From a virus, in the IMG/VR virus record IMGVR_UViG_3300028299_000006, positions 1-64,000 of that record: a stretch of 64,000 nucleotides of DNA; one strand, given 5' to 3'. The position numbers and the translations under genes are program-made. Below, in pieces: positions 34,958-41,631 of this stretch. The notes beneath the pieces are model-generated. The model was not told where the DNA came from. It was given only the letters and a program-made list of their open reading frames with translations, and did no database searches. How positions within the stretch are numbered: the first letter of the stretch is position 1; every line of letters begins with the position of its first letter.

Positions 34958-35616
34958 TAGAACATAAAGTAAAATCAGGAGAATACTTATCGTTAATCGC
35001 AAATAAATATGATATAACAGTTAGTGATCTTAAAGAATATAATGGATTAACTACTAATATGATATATGTTGATCAAATTCTTTTAATACCAAGTAAAGAT
35101 GATTATAGTCCATCCTTTCAGTATAGTATGTATGATAACCTAAATATGAATGAACGTGCGTGTTTGAAATATTATTATGATAGTCAACTAGGTGTCAGAG
35201 AATTAACTGGTAACAATGATGGATTTATGGTTGAAAAATATCTAAAATCAGCGGGTTTGGGCAAGGGTTACGCATGGTGTGCTTCATTTGTTAATTGGGT
35301 ATATTTCCAATGTGGAGATACTTTAAAACTTTCTTCACCCGCTTGGGTTCCAAGTTATTTTCCTAGAAGTAGGTTAATATATGTTAGAGGAGGATTTCAA
35401 ACCCGACAACCAGTTTTTGGTGATCTTATAGGAATATATTTTCAAAGTAAAGGTAGATTAGCTCATATAGGATTTTATGATGGTGAAAATAGTGAATATT
35501 ATTTCACAGTGGAAGGAAATACAAACGAAGAAGGATCAAGAGAAGGAGATGGTGTCTATAGAAAAAGAAGAATTAAAAGACAAGTTCATTCTATAAGTTC
35601 TTGGGTTGAGAAATGA
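34879..35616 (+). CDS. Secreted LysM-CHAP endolysin
   Basis: A 245-residue protein with an N-terminal signal or signal-anchor (MVIILIFTFNYTIGQ), a LysM domain (about residues 27-72: HKVKSGEYLSLIANKYDITV) and a C-terminal CHAP amidase/peptidase domain with catalytic Cys in YAWCASFVNWV and His in LAHIGFY, then VEGNT. It should cleave peptidoglycan at lysis. The first 79 bases lie inside the holin-like gene in another frame. Confidence 0.85.
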   Translation: MGKIKSCIMVIILIFTFNYTIGQNNVIEHKVKSGEYLSLIANKYDITVSDLKEYNGLTTNMIYVDQILLIPSKDDYSPSFQYSMYDNLNMNERACLKYYYDSQLGVRELTGNNDGFMVEKYLKSAGLGKGYAWCASFVNWVYFQCGDTLKLSSPAWVPSYFPRSRLIYVRGGFQTRQPVFGDLIGIYFQSKGRLAHIGFYDGENSEYYFTVEGNTNEEGSREGDGVYRKRRIKRQVHSISSWVEK

Positions 35617-35671
35617 AAAAAAATTTAATATAATAATTTTTTATTATTATATTTAATTACTATTTGTATAA

Positions 35672-36295
35672 ATGGATAATATAACTATAATAAATAATTT
35701 GATTCATCACATAAAACATGGTGAATTGGAATGGAATCATTATAAAGATGATCCAGATATGGGATCTTCATATGAAGAACACTTTGTTACTAGGTATAAT
35801 ATAAAAGAGACTAAAAAATCTTTCCGAATAGTCGTTACTCAAAGATTTTTGAATAAAGGTGGTGGTAATAATTATTATATGAGTATGTATATTGATAAAA
35901 AAATAGGAAAAACTATTAGTACCACAAAATCTAGAACATTATACTACTCTGATTATCATGATATTTTTTTGATATTTGTACTTATAAAATATAAATATTA
36001 CTTAAAACATAATATTGGTGATCAACGATATATTGAGTTTTTAAAAAGGCAAACAGAATCCAATAATATTAAATGGGAAAAAACTTCAGAATATTCATAT
36101 ATATCCTATATTGTGGATCATCCATCTTCACCAAAAGAAAAATTTTGTATCAAGGTATACAAAAATTCCGCAAATTTTCTTATAAGAAAATGGAGTGGTT
36201 TGGGTAATGAAGATACCGCGATTAGTTATATAAATAACACGAATGATTTATTTGATTTTATAAAAAAATATAAATTTGATGAATCAGAAGGATAG
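35672..36295 (+). CDS. Family B protein, tandem copy 1
   Basis: A 207-residue protein made of two related units of about 95 residues. Each begins (I/L)xxLxxxxxxxx(I/L)xW (LIHHIKHGELEW and LKRQTESNNIKW) followed by three or four beta-strands. Between them lies the conserved LYYSDYHDIFLIF...IKYKYYL. Four such genes follow each other, and the unit recurs at 59.4-62.6 kb. No function can be assigned. The ending overlaps the next start. Confidence 0.75.
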   Translation: MDNITIINNLIHHIKHGELEWNHYKDDPDMGSSYEEHFVTRYNIKETKKSFRIVVTQRFLNKGGGNNYYMSMYIDKKIGKTISTTKSRTLYYSDYHDIFLIFVLIKYKYYLKHNIGDQRYIEFLKRQTESNNIKWEKTSEYSYISYIVDHPSSPKEKFCIKVYKNSANFLIRKWSGLGNEDTAISYINNTNDLFDFIKKYKFDESEG

Positions 36296-36863
36296 AGGTA
36301 AGATAATAAGTAGATTGATGGAATCTGTTCGTAATAACAAGTTACAATGGGAATATTATTATAATAGTTTTGATGAGGAAAGATACACTTGTTTATACCT
36401 TATAACTAAAAATAAAAATGTTAGAATAGAATTAACTCAAAAGAAATTAAGTGGTAATTATGGGTATAATTATTATGTTTATATTTTTATTGATAAAGAA
36501 AGAAGTAGTACGCCAATAATTAAAATGTATTACAATGATTATCCAGATATTTTTAAATTATTTATATTTGTTAAATATAGATATCATTTAGATTCTTTGG
36601 GTAGAGAGAATTTCATTGAAAAATTAAAAAAAGAAACATTATCTAGTAGAATTAAATGGATTAAAAATCAATATTATTATGTAGGAATTATAATAAAAGA
36701 GGATAAACCAGATGATGTTTTTCAAATATGCGTCTATAAAAATATTATATATCTTAGTATTTCTCCAAAAACTAATTTATCTACCCATTTCGTTGTAAAC
36801 CATTTTGAAACTGACTTATACGAGTTTTTAGAAAAAAATATTGAATCAAAAGATGTTGAATAA
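36276..36863 (+). CDS. Family B protein, tandem copy 2
   Basis: A 195-residue protein collinear with copy 1: LMESVRNNKLQWEYY, MYYNDYPDIFKLFIFVKYRY, then LKKETLSSRIKW. Overlaps both neighbours by 20-23 bases, so the four copies are translated as one coupled series. Confidence 0.75.
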   Translation: MMNQKDRGKIISRLMESVRNNKLQWEYYYNSFDEERYTCLYLITKNKNVRIELTQKKLSGNYGYNYYVYIFIDKERSSTPIIKMYYNDYPDIFKLFIFVKYRYHLDSLGRENFIEKLKKETLSSRIKWIKNQYYYVGIIIKEDKPDDVFQICVYKNIIYLSISPKTNLSTHFVVNHFETDLYEFLEKNIESKDVE

Positions 36864-37419
36864 TGATAAAATATTAAAAAATCTGATAGAAAAGGTTGAA
36901 AATAGTGAATTATCCTGGACTCGTAATATTATTGGAGATAGTACAGAATCATATACTTGTGATTATAATATAACAAAAGATAAGATTTTCAAAATTGAAA
37001 TTTATCAAACTAAATTATGTCACGGATATAATTATTATATATATTTAAGTATGACAAAAAATGGTAATAGAATAAAGAAAGGTACAAAACATAGAATATA
37101 TTATCAAGATAATCACGAAATTTTTAAATTATTCTTATTGATAAAATATAAATATTATTTAAGTATATTTGGAGAACGTAGATATATAGAACAATTAAAA
37201 GAGGATACATTATCTAGTGAGATGAAATGGAGAAGTCATGGACTTTTTTTTACCACTGATTTAATAAATTGTGATCAACCAAAAGAACAATTTTGTTTAT
37301 ATGTTTGGAAAGGTAAAGTGGTTATTTTTAGTTTAAAAAAAGACAAATTTATCAAAGATGAAATAAATTATATTAACGATAGAGGCCTTTATGAATTTTT
37401 AAAAAATAATGTTGAATAA
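36841..37419 (+). CDS. Family B protein, tandem copy 3
   Basis: A 192-residue protein with the same plan: LIEKVENSELSW, IYYQDNHEIFKLFLLIKYKY, LKEDTLSSEMKW. Its stop overlaps the next start (TAATG). Confidence 0.75.
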   Translation: MNQKMLNNDKILKNLIEKVENSELSWTRNIIGDSTESYTCDYNITKDKIFKIEIYQTKLCHGYNYYIYLSMTKNGNRIKKGTKHRIYYQDNHEIFKLFLLIKYKYYLSIFGERRYIEQLKEDTLSSEMKWRSHGLFFTTDLINCDQPKEQFCLYVWKGKVVIFSLKKDKFIKDEINYINDRGLYEFLKNNVE

Positions 37420-38027
37420 TGAAGATATTTTCTAAATTTAGTACTGAAGATTTTGTTAGAAACTTAATAGATAAGATTAATGATATAAACTGGAAAAAAT
37501 CTGTAAATATTCATAATGATGAAATATTTAGCTTTCTTGAAAAAGTTTCCGATAAAAAGTCATTTAGAATTCAAGTTCATCAAAAAGAGACACCTAGAGT
37601 TGGATTCTATAACTATCTAATTGAAATTTATATAGTTACACTAGAGAGAATAAAAAAAGTAAAGACAATTTATTATTCAGAAGTTAACAATATTTTTCAT
37701 TTGTTTTTAAAAGTGAAATATAAATATTTTATTGATAAGTATGGAGAAGATGATATTATAAACGAAATAATAGTGTTAACAAAACACAAAGAAATAAAAT
37801 GGCGAAAGATACCATGGGAATATGATGGTGTAAAAGTTTTAGTAAATAAATCATTTTATTATGAATCAGATATAGTCAGTGTATCAACTCCAACTAAAAC
37901 ACTTAGAGTATCTGTTTATAGAGATGTTATGTATATGAAACTAGTTAGTGAAGATTTAACTATTCATAAACCAATAAATACAGTTAGATCTGATTTATAT
38001 TCATTTTTAAAAGACTTTGGAATTTAA
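37419..38027 (+). CDS. Family B protein, tandem copy 4 (diverged)
   Basis: A 202-residue protein, the most diverged of the set: LIDKINDINWKK, IYYSEVNNIFHLFLKVKYKY, and a second unit with TKHKEIKW. It ends the coupled series. An IS605-end-like relic and a host-type promoter follow. Confidence 0.72.
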   Translation: MKIFSKFSTEDFVRNLIDKINDINWKKSVNIHNDEIFSFLEKVSDKKSFRIQVHQKETPRVGFYNYLIEIYIVTLERIKKVKTIYYSEVNNIFHLFLKVKYKYFIDKYGEDDIINEIIVLTKHKEIKWRKIPWEYDGVKVLVNKSFYYESDIVSVSTPTKTLRVSVYRDVMYMKLVSEDLTIHKPINTVRSDLYSFLKDFGI

Positions 38028-38054
38028 ACACAATCACAACGTAAAATATTGATT

Positions 38055-38092
38055 TGCGTAGAAACAACTATATTTTCAGTGTAGTCGTGGAT
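38055..38092 (+). repeat. IS605-end-like relic
   Basis: GCGTAGAAAC followed by TATATTTTCAGTGTAGT resembles the last bases of the tnpB gene at 48915 (GCGTAGAAAC, TAGATTTTTAGTGTAGT). It lies just after the family B genes, with no attached transposase. Confidence 0.45.
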
Positions 38093-38141
38093 TTGGAATA
38101 GCTTCACGAAACACATATAAGAAAAATATTAGAAACAATAA

Positions 38142-38173
38142 TTTGGAGAATTAAAAAATTGTTCGTATCTTTG
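38142..38173 (+). promoter_or_regulatory. Host-type promoter upstream of the bL38-tRNA region
   Basis: TTTG (38142-38145), 20 bases, TATCTTTG (38166-38173) is a full Bacteroidota-type match. It would transcribe the small genes, the attenuator and possibly the tRNA array. Confidence 0.7.
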
Positions 38174-38248
38174 TATAACAAAAATGGAAAAAATTGACTT
38201 TTTTCCATAACTATATAAAAGCGAAGTCAAAAAATAATATTAATAATT

Positions 38249-38407
38249 ATGAAAATTAAAAAAGTTGATGAATTTGGAAAGGTAACAGAAGAGTTAGATA
38301 TGGCTGACCCTAAGAATAAACTAAATAAAAATATAGTTGATTCTAGATTACAGAATATTGAAATCAAAAAAGAATTAAAAGCAGCGATAAATCAATTACT
38401 AAGAGTA
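38249..38407 (+). CDS. Small helical protein
   Basis: A 52-residue protein (MKIKKVDEFGKVTEELD ... AAINQLLE) following the host-type promoter. Charged and probably helical at its C-terminus. Not recognised. Confidence 0.55.
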
Positions 38408-38479
38408 ATAGATAAATTATAAAAAAATAAACTTTTTTAATAAAAGAAATATAAATAAATAAATTTGGAGGATTATAAA

Positions 38480-38557
38480 ATGATTAATTATTCACAAACA
38501 GGTAGACAGAGAACAGCCGTGGGGCAAACAGTCCCAACGACTGGTTGTACTATTTGA
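38480..38557 (+). CDS. Leader peptide upstream of an attenuator
   Basis: A 25-residue reading frame (MINYSQTGRQRTAVGQTV, then PTTGCTI) preceded by a GGAGG sequence nine bases upstream, unusual for this window. Its TGA stop (38555-38557) lies inside the first arm of the downstream attenuator, which suggests that translation of the peptide controls RNA folding. It may have no function as a protein. Confidence 0.55.
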   Translation: MINYSQTGRQRTAVGQTVPTTGCTI

Positions 38558-38655
38558 GTGTGGATGAACAAGCACTTTTCCCCCAATATATAGTCTGGTA
38601 AAACAGGCACCCACCATCCACACTCAAACCCCTCAAAAGGTTTGAGTGTTTTTTT
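38553..38655 (+). promoter_or_regulatory. Attenuator with mutually exclusive hairpins
   Basis: Three segments compete. Segment 1 (TTTGAGTGTGGATG, 38553-38566) is fully complementary to segment 2 (CATCCACACTCAAA, 38615-38628). Segment 2 extended (CACTCAAACC, 38621-38630) is also complementary to segment 3 (GGTTTGAGTG, 38639-38648), which is followed by seven T residues. Pairing 2:3 forms a terminator, pairing 1:2 an antiterminator. The leader-peptide stop is in segment 1. The bL38-like gene starts 32 bases after the T tract. Confidence 0.75.
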
Positions 38656-38686
38656 AGGGGGATAGGTAAAAAAAACAAATAAACAA

Positions 38687-38827
38687 ATGGCAAAAAAAGT
38701 AGTAGCAGGTTTTAAGGAAAAGGGAGTTGGAAAGGAATATGTTAAGTTAATAACAATGGTTAAAGGTAGGAGTGGGGGATGGAAATTTTTAGAGAAAATT
38801 GTAAGAAAAGATGAAATAATAAAATAA
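38687..38827 (+). CDS. DUF4295 protein, homologue of Bacteroidota ribosomal protein bL38
   Basis: A 46-residue basic protein beginning MAKKVVAGFKEKGVGKEYVK and continuing with ITMVKGRSGGWKF and EKIVRKDEI. This order (MAKKxVA, GKxxxKxIxMVK, GxxxFxExIV) is that of DUF4295, a Bacteroidota protein usually encoded beside the genes for L28 and L33 and seen as bL38 in the Flavobacterium johnsoniae ribosome. The gene sits between an attenuator and the first tRNA, only three bases from it. It may replace or compete with the host copy in ribosomes (inference). Confidence 0.82.
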   Translation: MAKKVVAGFKEKGVGKEYVKLITMVKGRSGGWKFLEKIVRKDEIIK

Positions 38828-38830
38828 AAT

Positions 38831-38913
38831 GCCTGGTTCGCATAGTGATCGATTGCGCTGGATTTGTAACCCAGATCTGAAAAGACTCGTCAGTTTGAAT
38901 CTGACACCAGGCT
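38831..38913 (+). tRNA. tRNA-Thr(TGT)
   Basis: Acceptor GCCTGGT/ACCAGGC, T-arm GTCAG-TTTGAAT-CTGAC, anticodon loop TTTGTAA. The variable region is about 14 bases, unusually long for Thr, the D-stem is only three pairs, and the anticodon stem has an A-C closing mismatch. No CCA encoded. Confidence 0.75.
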
Positions 38914-38961
38914 CTGTAAATTTTTTTGGCTCTTGTTTTTTACTATATACATATAAAAACA

Positions 38962-39639
38962 ATGAAATGGAATGATGATAAAGTAAAAGAGTTGAAAAAA
39001 TTATTGAAAGATAATAAAACATACAAAGATATTGGTGAATATTTTAATATAACACCACATTCAGTTAAATGTAAGATTCGTAAAATGAATCTTATATATA
39101 ACAAACCAGTTAAAACTGAGGATAAATTTGTATGTTTGACATGTAATGAAGAGTTCTTTGATAAGTATGATAGAAAATTTTGTAGTAAATCTTGTTCTAC
39201 GATTTATAATAATAGAAAACGAAAGATTATTAAATTTTGTTTGAATTGTAATGTGGAACTAAGTAGAAGTAATAGAAAATTTTGTTCAAATAAATGTCAA
39301 AATGATTATGAATATTCAACATTTATAACAAAATGGAAAAATGGTGAGTTAAGTGGAACAAGAGGAAATTACGGTACTTCAAGTAATATTAGAAGATATT
39401 TATTTGAAAAGTATGATAACAAATGTTCAAAATGTGGATGGGGGGTAATTAATGAATACACAGGTAAAATACCATTAGAAATTGAACATATTGATGGAAA
39501 TAGTGAAAATAACAAAGAGGAAAATTTGACATTATTGTGTCCTAGTTGTCATTCATTAACAAAAACATATAAGGGTGCAAATAGAGGTAACGGTAGACAT
39601 AATAGGAGAAAGAGATATTTGGAAAATAAATCATATTAA
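38962..39639 (+). CDS. HNH homing endonuclease with HTH and zinc knuckles
   Basis: Start chosen at 38962 (MKWNDDKVKELKKLL). The 225-residue protein has an N-terminal helix-turn-helix (YKDIGEYFNITPHSVKCKIR), two Cys4 zinc knuckles (CLTCNEEFFDKYDRKFCSKSC and CLNCNVEL...CSNKC) and a C-terminal HNH domain (CSKCGW, PLEIEHIDGNSENN, LLCPSCHS). A close paralogue lies at 40739. It is a free-standing homing gene in the tRNA array. Confidence 0.85.
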   Translation: MKWNDDKVKELKKLLKDNKTYKDIGEYFNITPHSVKCKIRKMNLIYNKPVKTEDKFVCLTCNEEFFDKYDRKFCSKSCSTIYNNRKRKIIKFCLNCNVELSRSNRKFCSNKCQNDYEYSTFITKWKNGELSGTRGNYGTSSNIRRYLFEKYDNKCSKCGWGVINEYTGKIPLEIEHIDGNSENNKEENLTLLCPSCHSLTKTYKGANRGNGRHNRRKRYLENKSY

Positions 39640-39640
39640 G

Positions 39641-39655
39641 GTTCTTTGACATATT
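39641..39655 (+). promoter_or_regulatory. boxA-like antitermination site 1
   Basis: GTTCTTTGACATATT is identical to the sequence at 40510-40524. It resembles the boxA of rRNA leaders (TGCTCTTTAACA) and the GTTCTTTGA-type sequences before Bacteroidota rRNA genes. It lies 13 bases before a tRNA. A promoter -33 role for the TTTGACA part is the alternative. Confidence 0.55.
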
Positions 39656-39667
39656 GGAATAAAAAAT

Positions 39668-39769
39668 GAATGGGTGGCGGAAACGACATACGCACCAGAC
39701 TCTAAACTGGAGTGGAATTATAGGAACGAGATAACTACCACAATACGGGTTTAAACCCCGTCCCATTTA
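39668..39769 (+). tRNA. Leu-type tRNA with anticodon CTA or TAA, long variable arm
   Basis: Acceptor GAATGGG/CCCATTT, T-arm ACGGG-TTTAAAC-CCCGT and a D-arm plus CGCACCAGACT context typical of bacterial tRNA-Leu. The anticodon region is CCAGA-CTCTAAA-CTGG. One base is missing on the 3' side, giving either a CTA (amber-reading) anticodon or an eight-base loop containing TAA. The variable arm is about 34 bases. It may be a suppressor tRNA or a decayed Leu tRNA. Confidence 0.55.
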
Positions 39770-39775
39770 CAAATT

Positions 39776-40076
39776 CGGGATGTAGTTCAGTTGGCTAGAA
39801 TACGCGGTTTGGGTCCGTGAGGTCGTAGGTTTAATGTTTGGACCCCTTTGATAGTAATATCAAAATGAAAATCGGATGAATTGCTGGAAATCTAAGTTCG
39901 TGAGAATATGACAATCAGCAGCCAAGCTTTTGGTACACCAAAAGAAGGTTCAGAGACTAGTGGAGAGATATAGTTCTCTTAATAACCACATAAGCGTCCG
40001 ACATCCATTTATGGATGATGATATAGTCCAATCCTTATAGAAATATAAGGTAAGATTGCGAGTCCTATCATCCCGA
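39776..40076 (+). tRNA. tRNA-Pro(TGG) interrupted in the T-loop by a group I intron
   Basis: The 5' exon 39776-39831 holds acceptor CGGGATG, D-arm, anticodon loop TTTGGGT (TGG) and T-stem GTAGG plus TT. The 3' exon 40059-40076 is CGAGT CCTAT CATCCCG A. Joined, they give a canonical T-loop TTCGAGT. The intervening 227 bases carry group I intron core motifs. Confidence 0.85.
39832..40058 (+). mobile_element. Group I intron in tRNA-Pro
   Basis: 227 bases, ending in G as group I introns do. Core segments in order: P (GAATTGCTGGAAA, about 39878), Q (AATCAGCAGCCAAGC, about 39913), R (GGTTCAGAGACTAG, 39947-39960) and S (GATATAGTCC, about 40019). The exon GGTT pairs with an internal guide containing GGACC, with a U-G pair at the splice site. 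No open reading frame inside. Confidence 0.87.
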
Positions 40077-40081
40077 CATTT

Positions 40082-40350
40082 GGCCCCATAACATAACGGA
40101 TAATGTACAAGTCTTTAAGAGAGGAGCTTTTATTGAGAAATTAATAAAATGGAATCTGTCAAATTCGGGGAAACCTTTAAAATGGTAATCCCGAGCCAAA
40201 TCTCGAAAGAGAGAGGTGTAGAGACTAGACGGCAGACACCTAAGTTGTAAAATAAGGTGAAGGGATAGTCCAGACCACAAACAGAAATGGCAATAAAAAT
40301 TGTAGTGGTAAGCTAAACTTGAAATCTAGGTTCGATTCCTAGTGGGGTCA
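40082..40350 (+). tRNA. tRNA-Arg(TCT) interrupted in the anticodon by a group I intron
   Basis: The 5' exon 40082-40115 (acceptor GGCCCCA, D-arm ACAT/ATGT, CAAGT-CTT) and the 3' exon 40313-40350 (CTAA-ACTTG, T-arm CTAGG-TTCGATT-CCTAG, TGGGGTC, A). Joining after CTT and after the intron's final G gives loop CTTCTAA, anticodon TCT. Other splice positions would give Lys(TTT) or Ser(GCT) but lack the final G. Confidence 0.82.
40116..40312 (+). mobile_element. Group I intron in tRNA-Arg
   Basis: 197 bases with P (TTCGGGGAAACC, about 40164), Q (GTAATCCCGAGCCAAA, about 40185), R (GGTGTAGAGACTAGACGGC, 40215-40233) and S (AAGGGATAGTCCAG, about 40259) and a terminal G. It has no coding capacity. It inserts within the anticodon, the usual zone for bacterial tRNA introns. 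Confidence 0.87.
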
Positions 40351-40360
40351 CAAAATTAAC

Positions 40361-40437
40361 GAGGGCGTGGCCGAGCGGTCTAAGGCAACATTCTGCAAAA
40401 GTGTTTATAATCGTGGGTTCGAATCCCCCCGCCCTCT
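40361..40437 (+). tRNA. tRNA-Cys(GCA)
   Basis: Acceptor GAGGGCG/CGCCCTC, anticodon arm ACATT-CTGCAAA-AGTGT, D-stem GCC/GGC, T-loop TTCGAAT. One T-stem mismatch. Discriminator T. Confidence 0.82.
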
Positions 40438-40446
40438 CGAAATTAA

Positions 40447-40504
40447 AGAATACGAACAGCAAATTAAAAGAAAATAGGCAAAACTTTCAACAAGACCGTA
40501 TTCT
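40447..40504 (+). ncRNA. Structured RNA element copy 1 (AGAATACG stem, ACAGCAAA)
   Basis: An 8-bp closing stem AGAATACG/CGTATTCT with AACAGCAAA right after the 5' strand, 58 bases in all. Two relatives precede the DUF2828 gene (52116-52241 and 52274-52330), with compensating changes in the stem. The boxA-like site 2 follows five bases later. Confidence 0.6.
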
Positions 40505-40509
40505 GTAAA

Positions 40510-40524
40510 GTTCTTTGACATATT
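40510..40524 (+). promoter_or_regulatory. boxA-like antitermination site 2
   Basis: GTTCTTTGACATATT, identical to 39641-39655. It lies 20 bases before a tRNA-like sequence. Confidence 0.55.
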
Positions 40525-40543
40525 TAATACAATAAATATCATT

Positions 40544-40598
40544 GCGCCATTAGCTCAGAGCCAGATTTGCCTTCCACATTTGGATATTCTCATGGCGT
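40544..40598 (+). ncRNA. Truncated tRNA-like sequence
   Basis: GCGCCAT/ATGGCGT form an acceptor-like stem around only about 40 bases that begin TAGCTCAGAGC like a D-arm with a deleted loop. CCAGAT/ATTTGG could form an anticodon-like stem. The T-arm is missing. It may be a decayed tRNA. Confidence 0.5.
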
Positions 40599-40605
40599 TC
40601 AAAAT

Positions 40606-40679
40606 GCAATAGTAGCTTAGTTGATTAAAGCGTAGCCTTGCCAAGGCTAAGATCGTGAGTTTGATCCTCACCTATTGCT
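40606..40679 (+). tRNA. tRNA-Gly(GCC)
   Basis: Full cloverleaf: acceptor GCAATAG/CTATTGC, D-stem GCTT/AAGC, anticodon TAGCC-TTGCCAA-GGCTA, T-arm GTGAG-TTTGATC-CTCAC, discriminator T. Confidence 0.93.
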
Positions 40680-40708
40680 CAAAATTCAACTATTATTTTG
40701 AGCTCCTT

Positions 40709-40724
40709 ATTTTTTATATATAGA
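40709..40724 (+). promoter_or_regulatory. Late-type promoter-like box for the HNH gene
   Basis: TTTTTTATATATAG ends 16 bases before the HNH start at 40739, in the middle of the tRNA array. Confidence 0.4.
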
Positions 40725-40738
40725 ATTAAAAACTTATT

Positions 40739-41419
40739 ATGAAAAAATGGAATCAAGAAGATATAGAAAAATCTATTTCATTGCTAAAAAATGGTAAATC
40801 TTATGATGAAATAGGATTAATATTAGGAAGGAATGGTCAGTCAGTAAGATGCAAAATAAGAAAATTTGGGATAAAATCTATAGATTATAGAAAGTTTGAA
40901 AAAGATAAAGAAAAAAAATGCTTGAATTGTGGTAACTTAATTTATGGGTATAAAAAGTTCTGTAATAATTCATGTTCAGCAATTTATAATAATATGAAAA
41001 GAAAAAAGGTTAGATATTGTTTAAATTGTGGTAACAAAATAGATAAAGGAATAAAATATTGTTCTGGTAAATGCCAGTTAGATTATCAGTATAATGATTA
41101 TATAAAAAGATGGAAGAATAATGAAGTAGTGGGTAATAAAAAACCAGATGGTATTTCAAATTATATTAGAAAATATATTTTTGAAAAGTATGAGAATAAG
41201 TGTTGTAAATGTGAATGGCAGAAATTTAATAAACATACTAATAAAGTTCCATTACAAATAGACCATATAGATGGTAACTATATGAATAATAAAGAAGAAA
41301 ATTTGAGATTATTATGTCCAAATTGTCATTCATTAACAGAAAATTATGGTGGTAGAAATAAAGGAAATGGGAGAAAATATAGACAAGAATGGAGAAATAA
41401 AAAGCGAGATGTAGCTTAA
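40739..41419 (+). CDS. HNH homing endonuclease with HTH and zinc knuckles, paralogue
   Basis: A 226-residue paralogue of 38962-39639 with the same order: helix-turn-helix (YDEIGLILGRNGQSVRCKIR), two Cys4 knuckles (CLNCGNLI..FCNNSC and CLNCGNKI..YCSGKC) and HNH (CCKCEW, PLQIDHIDGNYMNN, LLCPNCHS). Its last six codons and stop lie inside the following tRNA-Gly gene, so tRNA sequence serves as coding sequence. Confidence 0.85.
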   Translation: MKKWNQEDIEKSISLLKNGKSYDEIGLILGRNGQSVRCKIRKFGIKSIDYRKFEKDKEKKCLNCGNLIYGYKKFCNNSCSAIYNNMKRKKVRYCLNCGNKIDKGIKYCSGKCQLDYQYNDYIKRWKNNEVVGNKKPDGISNYIRKYIFEKYENKCCKCEWQKFNKHTNKVPLQIDHIDGNYMNNKEENLRLLCPNCHSLTENYGGRNKGNGRKYRQEWRNKKRDVA

Positions 41420-41476
41420 TGGATGAAAGCGTTGCCCTTCCAAGGCAAAGACGGGGTTCGATTCCCACATTTCGCT
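41404..41476 (+). tRNA. tRNA-Gly(TCC)
   Basis: Acceptor GCGAGAT/ATTTCGC, D-stem GCTT/AAGC, anticodon TTGCC-CTTCCAA-GGCAA, T-loop TTCGATT. Its first 16 bases overlap the 3' end of the HNH gene. Confidence 0.88.
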
Positions 41477-41480
41477 CAAT

Positions 41481-41553
41481 GTGTCGGTATTCCCTGATTA
41501 ATTTCAAATTATCGGTCTCGCTGGACAGAACGCGTCTGATTCCAGCCAACACG
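41481..41553 (+). ncRNA. Degenerate tRNA-like RNA with enlarged T-loop
   Basis: 73 bases with closing stem GTGTCGG/CCAACAC (one mismatch), a T-stem-like GCTGG/CCAGC whose loop is 17 bases and contains CAGA-ACGCG-TCTG, and a weak central hairpin with TTTCAAA. The last base is shared with the next tRNA. Confidence 0.45.
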
Positions 41554-41626
41554 CGGGGTTAGCTTAACAGAGTAAAGCGTCTAGTAATTCCAACTAGGAG
41601 ATGAAGTTCAACCCTATCACCCCGCT
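41553..41626 (+). tRNA. tRNA-like, probably Gly, with nine-base anticodon loop
   Basis: Acceptor GCGGGGT/ACCCCGC, D-stem GCTT/AAGC, anticodon stem CTAG/CTAG around TAATTCCAA, discriminator T as in the Gly tRNAs here. TTC, TCC or CCA could act as the anticodon. The T-stem is poor. It could be a frameshift-suppressor-like tRNA or a decaying one. Confidence 0.5.
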
Positions 41627-41631
41627 CAAAT

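Noticed and set aside
39641-39655. GTTCTTTGACA as a standard promoter -33 element
   Set aside because: At normal spacing the start point would fall inside the following tRNA, and no TAnnTTTG box follows. boxA fits better, though not proven.
39668-39769. Genome-wide reassignment of TAG
   Set aside because: TAG still ends genes in this window and no gene needs readthrough, so the CTA-like tRNA alone does not support recoding.
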